The notes under the pieces: model-generated
Told to the model about the DNA's origin: nothing
Database searches by the model: none
Seen by the model: only the letters and a program-made list of their open reading frames with translations
Position numbers and translations under genes: made by a program
Source: Heliopora coerulea
Lineage: Eukaryota > Cnidaria > Anthozoa > Scleralcyonacea > Helioporidae
Assembly: GCA_030142905.1 (NCBI GenBank)
Contig: JASJOG010000146.1
Location: forward strand, 310,001 to 374,000
Direction of reading: 5' to 3'
DNA length: 64,000 nt
Shown here: positions 43,651 to 55,200 of the stretch, piece by piece
How the letters are laid out: the number at the start of each line of letters is the position of its first letter
Numbering within the stretch: the stretch's first letter is position 1

Positions 43651-46052
43651 ACCTTCTCTTCGTATTGTCTGGTTTGTTGTTCCCCCATATTTGCAAACCA
43701 CCCAGTGGAAATCCGAATCGGTAAAGAATATTGTCATTTTCCAGTAGCCCGATGGTAAAAACTGGCGAACATCGAGTTGGTAAACTGGTAAGCTCAGTAT
43801 AAAAGTAGTTGTATTATATTTTGTGCACAACTGCATAGCAACTGAAGTATTTTCTACAGTTTTGAGAGGCGTGTTGGCCGAAACCTGCCATCAACTCTTG
43901 AAATCCGGGAAGCCGCAAAGAGTTCTGTCCTGAATTAGACCTTCCGTTCCCAAAATTGGAACTGAGGGGGTTGCATTTACGTGTGAAGGGATTAAAATAG
44001 ATATTAAAATATATAACAGTATCGTTCCAGAAATCGGAACAGTGGGGTTGCATTTACGTGAGAGTGGGTTAAAATAGATATTAAAATATTTAACATTATC
44101 TTTCCAAAAAAAGCACCGTCTTCAGAAGTAATTCCTTGCCATGTCTTTTTCGTGCGAACAAATGGAGAACATAAGCAACCGCGTTTTAGATTCACGGCTA
44201 ACGTTTTCTTTTAATAGGGTATTTTATCGTAAACGAACGAAATGTGTGGTTTGAAGTTTCAAGAGCATCGTCAAATGTCCAAAAAGACGGTCGTCATTTT
44301 ACACAGATGTCACTCAGAGCGTTTTCGCGTTATGACGATTGGTCAAAAGATGTCTTTGGAATAAAGACAAAATATTACCACTAAAGTTTATCGTCTTGTT
44401 TATAATCCGAATCTTGGATTTTCAAGATGCTCGTTTTCGGTTTGTGTTTTGTTTTATGTTCTTTCATTTTGTCCAACGTTTCTATTTTAACACAAGGACC
44501 GCGGAACCTTCTTCCGTTGCGGTAAAACAGTAGAAATTCGGTGGTGGGAAAGTACGACAAATTCCTCTTTGTTTAATGAGGGTGTTTGCATTTCAGTTTA
44601 GAAACCACCTGTTGGTTGAAAGAACAAAAAGCAAAAACGGGAAGAAACGTGGGAAGTAATGACCCCCTCGGCACCCTTAGTTCCGAGATCCTGTTTCACA
44701 CTTTCTTTTTCCTCATCATTCGTGGAGAACTTATATTGCAGACGAGTAACTTATTCACCTCGTTTTCTATACGATAACCCAACAAATAATTTTGAATAAA
44801 ATCACAGTGAAGACATAATACTTTAAGTAATAGATACAAGATGAGCGGCCGATATGTATAGGATTTACAAGGCGAGCCGTAGTAAATCCTATACAGATCG
44901 GACGCGAATATCGTATCTTTCTTATAATACGAATACATTTGAGTGGCTATAATTACCGGTTGTTTTGAAGTTTCAGTAAATTTTAACGTAGATAATCTAA
45001 GGGAAAAGTTCATAATTCTAATTAGTATTCTGTCTCCGATTCACAGCATTCTAATTGGTAGCCAACATCTGTTGTGTTTTCTTTGTGAATAATTAATGAA
45101 TTATACTGACGTTTCGTTACTCAACCAGTAATTAATTCACTCTATTCTGAAGATGTTACTGGTTTTATGTTACTTTAAGAGGAAAAAGTAAAGGGAAAAA
45201 CTCGTGTTAGACGGTAAAACCTTCATAAACTAACATTGCGTGAGCAAAACTGGACGGATTAGATCGAGAAATATTTACGTGCTTAACGATGTCAGCATCA
45301 AATATCACTCACGACTTCAAGACGGCCTTTCCATTCGTGTGTTCGTATCACGAGACAGAAGAATTTCCGATTTTCCGTCTTGGCAGGTTTCCGTCGTAAT
45401 TCGCTGAATAACTGGCGGAAGCCAAAGAAAGAACTCAGCAGCATGAGACACAAATTGATATTGGTTTAACATTGTCAAGTAAGCCACCGTTCACTGCCGA
45501 CTTACCTTCAAGAAAACATTACTTCCTGGAGAAGCTACTTATCCAAACACATGGAAGTTGGCTAAAAAAGCTCTTCTTTCTTTTGTATATTCTTAGCAAA
45601 AAGTCAAGCTTGTACCATCGTGACCTCCAAACGCGTACTGTATCTGGGAAAAACAGGACAAATTCATTTGTTTTTTAATTGAAATCCGACGACACATTTT
45701 CTCGAATACAATAAAACTATTGAATCGTCGAAAAAGTTGACAATCCGTTTATGACTTTATTGACGGCATTCTGAAATATTCTGAATTTACACATCTTTGA
45801 TGTTGAAACCAACTTTGAAAAAAACTACTGCGACCACATAAGTTTTGAAACGATTTTAACAAGTTATGCTAACTTTCTAATTTAAACTGAGATACAATTA
45901 GCTCCAGCAATTTCGACCTATAATATGGTTGCCGTATCTTTGGCTTGTGAATCTCAAAGGATTGATTTCAATCCAGAAATACATGGATCTTATTCAGTTT
46001 CCTCCGCTAAAAGTAACTAGTATAATAAATGTAGGAAACTCGCGTATGTCAT

Positions 46053-46446
46053 CGAAGACGTTTAACAACGGTGTTGCTTGCGTGTCAAAGCTGAAAAAAA
46101 CGAAACAAAAGTTGAAAGACCTCATTTCAACCGGACCAATGTCAAGAGGCTATTGGTTACGCAAGGTTAAGTCGAATGTTTTCAAGTATTCCTTATTGTT
46201 AAAATGTCGTTTTTGTCTTTCAGTTACTGCATAAAGACAAAAAAACCCCAAACAAAAACCCTATTATGTACGTTTTGTTAAAAAGACTAAGAATTTTTCG
46301 AGTTACGTGATGTCGTTTCTCTGTCCACACGAGAATTCACGGATCGTTTCTTTTTTTCCCAACCCTGCTAAGTGTATATCCGAGACAGTTTATGGGCGCC
46401 TAGATCAAACGAGGACGGCATGGTGATCTTCCGGACCGCGCCAATT
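46053..46446 (+). CDS. Two coding-like exon candidates, unrecognised
   Basis: Segment 1 (ATG at 46047-46049 to about 46164) reads MSSKTFNNGVACVSKLKK then TKQKLKDLISTGPMSRGYWL and stops at a donor-like CGCAAG|GTTAAG. Segment 2 (about 46371-46457) reads YIRDSLWAPRSNEDGMVIF then RTAPITIS and ends at TCCT|GTAAGT, after AACCCTGCTAAG. Both look protein-like, but their phases do not fit each other directly (phase 0 versus 1), so a joined gene is not claimed. They may be one eroded gene or a transposon fragment. Confidence 0.25.
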
Positions 46447-46689
46447 ACGATCTCCTGTAAGTGGATCGCGACAAAAGTAGAATTACAAGGTACTAACTTT
46501 TTGACGTGTCCCCTTGAATCGACTTGGGTGACACCCGTTCATTTCCATGGAAACACGGGTTTGGCCACGGGTTAATAGATTGTCGTACATCACGACACGC
46601 TGTCTCAAACCAGTGACTGCGAGAGGAACAAATCTGGGGCATGTGTCGGGTGTTGCTGACCTACGATAGCACTCCGGTATCACGGCCAA

Positions 46690-48130
46690 ACCTGTACGTC
46701 CTTTTATTTACTTATTTATTGTTTACGAATAGTTACAGGGGATAGACATGTCAGTACATAAAGTAGTTATCAATATGTGTCGTCTTTATAATGAGGACAC
46801 ATATTATTTGTTCGTTTGTCCAAATGTGAGTCAGTTTGAGGTGAAAATGGTGTAATCTATGCCCTTGTACTCTAAGAGAAAACTAGGCGTGTCTAATAAG
46901 AGTGTTTGTAAGATGCTTGTTATTTCATAAGTACACTTCATGTTGCCTCGACATCGGACGGAACTCTCATACACAGCCCATCAGCCACATTAAGGTCAAC
47001 CAAGGCACCAGCCTCGACTTTAGTGATAGCCTGTTTTTGTAACAGTTAAAACAATCATATCACTTCTGATTACTTCATGGTGAATGGAACTGAACGACCA
47101 TTTAGAACATTTAGCATAACTTTCCTGCCGTCTATGTAGACTTGCAATTGTCTCTAATTGTAACAGTCCTACAATTTTATAATGCAAACTTTGGCCTTGA
47201 TAACTCTTGATATCAGAAAGCCTCATCCACTAATTTGTTTGTGGCACATTGACCATAGCCAACCACGCTTTGTCTTTGTGGTTCGACGTTGAGATTTCTT
47301 AAATTTCAGTAGCTTTCCTGAAGATTTCAAAACAGTGACCGTTTTCTGCGACTCCAGTATAACTGAATCATAGCAAGTGGATAAAATCATCCAAAACATT
47401 TATCATGAAGTAATTTGTCTACTACATAAGTACTCATATTTTCACAACAATGTCAAACCAAGTCGATAGAGTTACACTAACCTCATTATCCCTTTCATCA
47501 TTAACTCTATCTTCGACAAAAGTGCTCGTTGTTTGGAGCATAAAAATGTCTCCTTCCTTTAAGTCCTAACCAGAATTACCCACGATGACGTCCTCTTCTA
47601 TTTTATTTAGTATTCTCCTCATCCTGGTCTGTAATATCTAATACAGTCAAAATATGAAAACACAAGGCTTAGAAGAAAGTTGGCCAAGACAACGTTGTGG
47701 CGGGAAAACTATTAGCCAATCAGGAAGCTTATGCGATTTTTTCCCTGGTGAAAAAATCGTATAGCCGATGAGAGCTTTCTAAATTTGAAGCATGTCTCGG
47801 TCATTGGGTGAAAACCTTCCACAGTTCCACAACGCGTCCTATTCTGAAGCGTTGGTGTGACACTCCAGGGGAAAGACTGATAACCTGGGGCAAAAAGGAC
47901 TGTTTTTAATGCAAGGAACAGGGAATGTTCCAAATGCTAAAATCACTCCCAGGGACTCACCACCTTCGAACATGTGAGGCGTCACTTGGGACGACTTCAA
48001 CGTTGAAATGGGAGAGGGCGCTAAGTTATTGTGAAATATGAATTGCGTCAAAATAATTTTCGCAACGACTATATCTTGCACAAGACAAATTATTCCAACA
48101 AATACAGGTGACCATAGCTACTGTCTTTTT
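46690..48130. other. Spacer without a recognisable gene
   Basis: Only short ORFs without motifs. A minus-strand reading around 47840-48030 (SQVTPHMFEGGESLGVIL) looks protein-like but has no splice or domain support. Confidence 0.45.
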
Positions 48131-48137
48131 TTAAATG

Positions 48138-48263
48138 TTATATTATAATCCATTATTTATATTCTTTATTGTTAATAATGGGCTCCATCTTAGCTATTGT
48201 AAGATGGAACCCACTATTAACAATAAAAACATATATATATATATATAACGGATTATAATATAA
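48138..48263. mobile_element. Foldback MITE-like element
   Basis: The outer 14-bp ends TTATATTATAATCC (48138) and its exact reverse complement (48250-48263) enclose a 27-bp stem with two mismatches (48166-48192 against 48200-48226) around a seven-base loop, plus an (AT)n run. It can fold almost end to end. Confidence 0.8.
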
Positions 48264-48674
48264 GACTTATAAAAAGAATGCCTATTTGATAAATTTTCTT
48301 AGCAGTAGTGATTACAGTCGACCCCGCAGCTAAACATTCTTTTGTTTGACAAGCAAGCAAGCGACGTGCAAGTGTTAAAAGAATGTAGGAATGATCCCTT
48401 CGCTTTCATTGCATGTAAACATTCTGACATATATTAGGACAGCCATCCTCCATTTCTTATATATCTTAGGGTTCATGTTCCTTGACTGTTTTTCTGTCAG
48501 TTACTTCCACACGGAAGTTCCCAACGTTTCTTGTAATGTCAACTTGTTACGTGAAAGTGACGGTCTCATTCAACTGTCAAGATTGACGTATAAATTTACT
48601 ACAAACTAATATTCTGTCATTATCGTACAAAGCGTCTTATAGCGTGACTATTTACATGAATTTAAAAACAAATG

Positions 48675-48680
48675 TTTATT
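48675..48680 (-). promoter_or_regulatory. Poly(A) signal of the KIAA2012-like gene
   Basis: AATAAA on the minus strand, 26 bases past the stop codon at 48706, the first and only nearby hexamer. Confidence 0.55.
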
Positions 48681-48705
48681 GAATAATGGCTCTAACTAGT
48701 TCAGG

Positions 48706-49249
48706 TTAATCCCCATTGCTCGGCTTCTTTTTCCGCGTGGGTGATCTAAAGCCACGTTTTTTCTTAGAATTCCAACTGTAGGGAAGCTCCCACGCATTTC
48801 TTGGAATGTGTACATGATAGGTGAAGGTAAATGCCTCTGTCAACCGTTGAGACTGGCGGGTAAACGTCAGATGAGCCATCCTATCTAAGTTCTTCTCACG
48901 ACGTCGTAGAGCCCAAGTTCGTCTCTTGGAAGCCTCGTGAGCGGCGCGAATGCGAGCAATGGCTTCTTGTTGCCGCAGCTGACGTATCCTCTCACGCTCT
49001 TCGTTTTCCCGTTGCTCTCGTTCTTGCTTGAGTCTTTGGCGTTGTTCTTCTATCGCAGCGCGTTCTTCCAGTTCTCTTAACCGCCTTTCAGTTTCTTCTT
49101 TCTCAAGCTTCGCCTGTTGTGCTTCCGCAATTCTGCGCATTTGTTCCCGGTACTCGCGCTCTCTCATCATATGTTGCAACGCTTCCTCGGCTTCTTTGAT
49201 TTTGTCCTCCTCCAACTTCCTTTCTTCTTCAAGCTTCAGCAAACGCAAT
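48706..49249 (-). CDS. KIAA2012-like gene, terminal exon
   Basis: About 120 residues of coiled coil (RELEERAAIEEQRQRLKQER), then a non-coil tail reading FTFTYHVHIPRNAWELPYSW and SKKKRGFRSPTRKKKPSNGD, then a stop. The aromatic block followed by a basic tail is conspicuous and probably a conserved functional end. Confidence 0.75.
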
Positions 49250-52200
49250 CTGTGTTGAAACGAAACAAGACACTTCTGCATGTAAAACCAACTAAAGTAA
49301 AGGTAGTGTCTTTATTTACAATGAATAACCCGATCAGCTACCTAAGCTGTTCTCCCTAGAAGTCCAGTAAGGACCACCCCTCATGGGTCCAGTGTTACTA
49401 CAGGAGGAAACCGGAGTACCCGGAGAAAACCTGCGATTCTCGGTAGAGTCAAACAGGCCAACACTCTTCTCAAATGTGACAAAGGTAACTTTAACCAGAT
49501 AACTGCATGGAGCCGGAATCGAACCCTAGTCACAGTGGTGAGAGACACGTGCATTACCACTGTGCCACCAACACTCATATAATGGATAGTCTTGTGGCCT
49601 TATAGCGTTTGCCACCAGCACCCCCACAGCCACCAGCACGCTCCTCTAATGGACAATCTTGTAGTCTAATGTCGCTTGCTTAGAGTGTTGATTCCCACAA
49701 ATTTTTGCAGCATCTCAGCCAGGTGTAAGGACTTCACTTCTCATTCTTTAACGGTCGATGCTTCCCTCATAAAGTTATTCAAGGCGTCCTTTACATTTGG
49801 AGGCGTTTGCCTTATAACACAGGTATTTAAGTCATATATGAAACGATTAATATCATGTATGAGGTATTCTGTATACCTGAACTTCATTTTTACGTTTACA
49901 AAACACTTTTTAAGTACTAGATTTTCCAGTTCTATATGTAGGTGAAATTTTGAAAGGTACGATTTCATCCGGTAAAGAGTAAGGAAGATGCATAATAACT
50001 TGAGAAATGCAAATGCTCAAGCCTGTCGCACACCAGTATGATTTACTCGCAGTCGCCTGATCACATGCGATTTCTTAAAAGCCGCAAATGCATACGACAA
50101 TATTAAATACTAAATCTTCTTCTTTTCTGGCATCCATACTATGGACACCATTATTATATGTCATTTCTGCTACTCTCTCGTTGGTGGTTTTAACGATCGC
50201 AGTGCCACCAATGAACACACCTTTACGACAGGATCCAAGTGTACTCAGTTGCATTCGAAAGAAACCAAACATGTTTGATCGATGAGATTTTTGCTGCATG
50301 CAAGAAGAGTTTCATCTCAAGCTGCCCCGCACAGTGCAGTTCTCTGCAAAAAGCTGTGATATTTCTTGCGTGCAACTAAAATCGCACACTGTTGCCCGAG
50401 TGTGCGGCGGGCTTCAGACAACTTCTTGAAGTACCTACCTTTCTTCCTCTTTCCTTTGTTGTTCTGCCATTTCCTCCAGTTTCTTCTCTCTTTCTCTCTG
50501 GGCCCGAAGCTCCGCCATTCTCTGATCACGATCCACTTTCTGTTTCTCTAATTCTTGTTCTCTTTTTTGTATTTCCAGTTCCCGCATTCGCTTTTCTTCT
50601 CTTTTCCGTTGCACGTCTTGTCTTCTTCGTTCCGCTTCTTCTTCTCGTCTTTTAAGAAATTCAAATTATTCATACAACAGTTGGATTTCAAGTAGATAAA
50701 ACGTCCGCGGTAGAACAGATACGTATCAGGAAGAGCGAAGTTACAGGCAATAAGGTAGGCTAAGAAGTTTGTTGTTGCCACTCGCAGTTTCACATTGTTC
50801 ATCAGGGCCTAATTGTTCAAAAGGCGATTAGCTTAATCCAGGAATAGCGAAAATTTTGCGGACAACATTTCGCGATCATGCTGTTGGGAAAAGTCGGGAT
50901 TTTCTTAAACAGGTTTCGGGTCCATACATGAAGGTTTTAAGCTGTGAAATTTGAACGAGATTTTTCAAGCAAACTAAACAAAACCAAAACAACAGATTAA
51001 CTTGTAATCCTGGATTAACGCTAATCGTGCGTTGAAAACTGACCCCTAATCTATAATAATTATAGATATTAAATTATAATTATTAAATAATTATAATAAT
51101 TATATATAATCCTGGATTAGCGTTAATCGTGCGTTGAACAAGCGGCCGCTGATTGCCTGGTGATCGCGTGACAACGTGAAACTTCGAGTAGCAACAACAA
51201 GCTTCTTCACCTACTAATATTTGGCATTTACCTCTGAATGAAGAGCTATTGAAGAGTGATTTCCGAGCGTGTATTTAGAGACGAAACCCCCCTTGAAACC
51301 CAACGTAAATAATGCAAGGTGGGATCAGCAGGAATCGACAAACGACCCTGAGAACTAGTCCGACTCTCTACTGACTGAGCTGCGAAGGTCCTTGGCGGTA
51401 AAAACGTCAACGACCTTCACAGCTCAGTCGGTCTTGTCCTTGATTCTTTCCCAGGGTCGTGGGTTCGACATCCACCAAATGGCCAGAAGTTTCATTTTTG
51501 GCATCAGGTCTCGGTTGGATTTTTAGTGTAGCCCTTAAATATACACTTAACCGTTACTTTTCTAGCTTCGCATGTTCAAAACAACTCCGTGATACTTTGA
51601 AAGTTAAAATCCATTATTTATCTTTACGTGAAGCTTTAAAGTCTGTCTGGTTTCATTTCCTCTAAATTCGCTGTACCTTTTCTCTCGATCTTCTCTGGCT
51701 TTTCTCCTCGCTTCCCTTAAAGCTGCTTCTGCTTCTTCTTCCATTTTTCGAGCTTGAGCTTCCTGTAGAAGACGTTTTTGCCTTTCTTCTTCAATGGTCC
51801 TGCAACGATTGTTTTACGTTGTTAGTTTCAGCCTAGTTATGGAAACCTTCCGACCCCAGGTTATCCAAGTAATATGCCAGGAGGGCTAGATTATTGGAAA
51901 ACCTTGTATGTCCGAGGCCCGCTACGAGATTGGCTACATTTATACTAAAGGAAGTTCCACGAAACTACCACTCAACGCCCTCCTCATACGAAAATTTCAT
52001 ATGTGATTTCACATCTGAAACACATACGAAATCGGAACATTTTCACGTATGAAACACCTAGTTCATATGTGAACTGACATGGTTCAAAACTTCACAAGTG
52101 GAATGTTGGTATTCGAAACGTGTTTCGCATACGAAATGGAAGATTCGCATATGAAAATTAATTTCACAAATGAAATTTTCGCGAGGGGATCGTTAGAAAA

Positions 52201-55200
52201 CTTGAGTGATCGTGACAGTCTTGACTGTCGAGACTGCAGTAAAAAATAGATTCAAAATTACCGAACTCAAAACATGTTTAATCAGATAAATGTGATCGAA
52301 CCACGCACACACATACCTCTGTTTTTCTTTAACTTCTTCTAGCAATCTTTTCTGTTCCATTTCCCTTTCTTTTAACAATCTCAACTCTTCTTCGCGTTTC
52401 TCCTTTTCTTCCAAGATCTTTTTCCTTCGGTCTTCAGCTTCCTTGTTCTTTTCGGATATTTTATGATTGTTTTTGCGACCTACTCTTTTCCTTGAAGCTT
52501 TCTTCACTTTAGAAGGCGAATGGGCACCTAAAGAAAAACTTGCATTATCTATTGGTACAAAGTTGTTAGAACAAAATAAACATAGAAGTCTTAATCCCCC
52601 CTTCCCTCACTAACGTATTTAGTGTGAAGGATGCCAGCAGCGTTTCAACTTAATCGTTTTGCATCTACATTGACAAAGAGGTCTGGCGTGTCGATTTAAT
52701 CGTAACATTCTTCATTGGATAACAAGTAGAGTTCTTAAACTGTTCTTGCCAAACTTGTCAAGGACCATAGATAGTGAAGTGCAGATTAAGAAGTAATATA
52801 AGGACTACACTCATTGACATGATGAGGAAGGTTGTGATGCAGTTCAACAATTAAAATTAGCCAAACTTACCGGAGTTCTTTGATGGTTTATCTTCAGGCA
52901 AGGTATATAGATCCGGTTCACGAAAGCTTTCTTCTGGTGCAAAATGATCGAGAGCCTCATCTGTAAGTTCCACAGTCCCATCTTGGTTTTCGAGGACTTT
53001 TATCAGGTTTTCGTCTATAGCCGGAATCACCTCTAGGCTCGGACTACTATCTGCAGGAGGAACCTTCTTTCGATTGGACTTTGGAGATCTCGATTTCTTG
53101 CTCGATGGTATCTGAAAGAATCATATTGGATATTGTTTGTGGTGAGGGCGGATGGAAACATTCGTTAGAAGTTAAATCATAAAATGACGTGTATTAACTA
53201 CTGAACCAGTGAACTTCCCTCTCAATGAGGATCAGTTAGTAAAATTGGACAATTTTTACCACTCTTACCAGATGACCCGAATCGGACAATTGTAATGGTT
53301 CTGTCTTTTAACGCATCATGGTTAAAACGAATACAAATTTACGTAGACTTCCCCCTAAAGTTCCTAAAAAATAGAAAGAAGAATTTTCGGAGTTGATTTT
53401 GAGGTTGCCTCACCTTGTTCTTAGTGGTGATCTTCTTTTCAATTAAGTTCTTAAGACCTGACAAATCAACTTTGTTTTGAACTTTCACTTCAGTCTTCTC
53501 TTCTGCTTTGACGTGATCTTTTTCAGCTTTACCAACCCCTTGAACATCCAATTTTTCAACATCGAGGCTTTGTTTCTCCATTTTAGCAACAGACTTTTTC
53601 TCTTCAGTCATTTTCTTCGGTTTTTCAGCCACTTGGGATTTCTCGTCATGTTTCAGAGAATCGTTTCCTGGAAGTGATTTACTGGTTAATTTGTCAACGT
53701 CCTGGTCTTTCACTGAAGTTTTTTTCAACACCGTGACGTCACCTTTCTCCTGAACTGTTGTTTTATTTTGATCTTCCCCGCCTGAAATTTTATGAGAAAG
53801 ATCAATATTTAAGAAAATGCGATCGTGTCACGTGCCATTATCGTGTCTAGATGTGACGCAAGAAGTTAAAAAAAGTACATGGAAAGGGCGTAACTCACAA
53901 GACGACATATGAGTGTTTTTCTATCTTCTCGAGTGTTCTTTTAACTACATAAGAACCATTACACTGTACATCGATAATGGCTCTGCCGTGAAGAAAGCGT
54001 GTCACTTACGATAAAATACTTAGATATTATCACATTCGTGAGCCAATCTTAACTGGAGTAGGTTTACTATCTTATCTATTTTATTTAAAAGAGCAGCAGG
54101 TATGAAAATGAAATTCGTTTTATGTGAAAGAAGTGTTGAGGTGTCAATGAACTGCGTTCACGACTCTTCCGTTTCCCTCTTCGTTGCTCGGATAAGAAGA
54201 TTTGTTCGATATACGGATGATACTCTGTGATTTCATTTTGTAGACGCAGCATTTCCACTCAGACACGTATATCATTGAGATAATTTAATGAATCACTCGA
54301 AATTTTGGATGAAAGTGCATGTTATGAAACTGGGCATCACTTCACCAAAAATATCTATACCAAGGTAACCATGTCCCTGATACCTCTCTACTCGAAGTAA
54401 AACTATTTTTGAATTCTGTCATACTAAGCCAAGGCGTGCTGATTATTCCTTTACTTGGTATGCAACACTTGTATGAAAATAAAATTAAAAAAATGATCAT
54501 GTTTTGACCGGAAACAAATACTTTTCGTCTCACAGACTTGAAGGGCTTTAAGACCAACGTTATTACTATGGGAGCACCATTTTTAATGATTCAGGAATTT
54601 GGTTTCATGGACAGTTACAATATTCACAGTTTCAGGAGATTTCGTTTAATTCCAGTCTATCGAACGAACGATGTACATTGCTATGTCAACTAATAAAGCC
54701 AAGGATTATCTCATCTGCAATGCGTAACAACCCTGACCGCCCCTAACACGAAGAGGAACACCGAAGACCAGTTAACATCATTATTCACCCTTAAAGAGCT
54801 CTTAATTTCCATGTCATATATAGTTTAACCATTAATTAGTGCTAATGATTCTAGATAAGGTTTTAATGAAATGTAAAAATCCTTGACATAAACACTTCAG
54901 TATTGCACTGCTCGGTAAAATACCTCGCAATCTATTCCACCTAGCAACTACATATATACGTCAAAGGAAGGTATTTCAGACTAAAAATAACAATGATGTG
55001 TTTGTAGTAGCTTGAGAGCGTATGTATTAAAAATAACAACTAACGAACGTTCTTCCTGTCATAAAATTGCCGTATTTCTTCCTTACACGAGTTTTTTGTA
55101 GGAGGATAAAAAAATTTAAGATATTTCAAATTCCACTTTATTTTTGACCTTACTACTTCCTTCTGGCCAGATGATTTTGTTCGTAAAGGGGAGATGACTC

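Larger units (their letters stand above)
42340..45920. other. Spacer without a recognisable gene
   Basis: Contains the SINE at 43378-43650, an AGTAA/AGTCA microsatellite before it (43318-43376) and a 15-bp-arm hairpin at 44851-44900 (TGTATAGGATTTAC and its reverse complement). Near-identical segments around 43965 and 44040 (GAACTGAGGGGGTTGCATTT, GTGGGGTTGCATTTACGTG) suggest a local duplication of about 70 bases. No exon is supported. Confidence 0.5.

Noticed and set aside
46483..46689. 68-residue minus-strand ORF
   Set aside because: The opposite strand has an equally plausible reading. It has no start context, splice site or domain.
49028..49258. Ser/Leu-rich ORFs on the + strand over the KIAA2012-like terminal exon, and a similar one at 50392-50655
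   Set aside because: They are antisense shadows of coiled-coil codons (GAA/GAG/AAG read as TTC/CTC/CTT).
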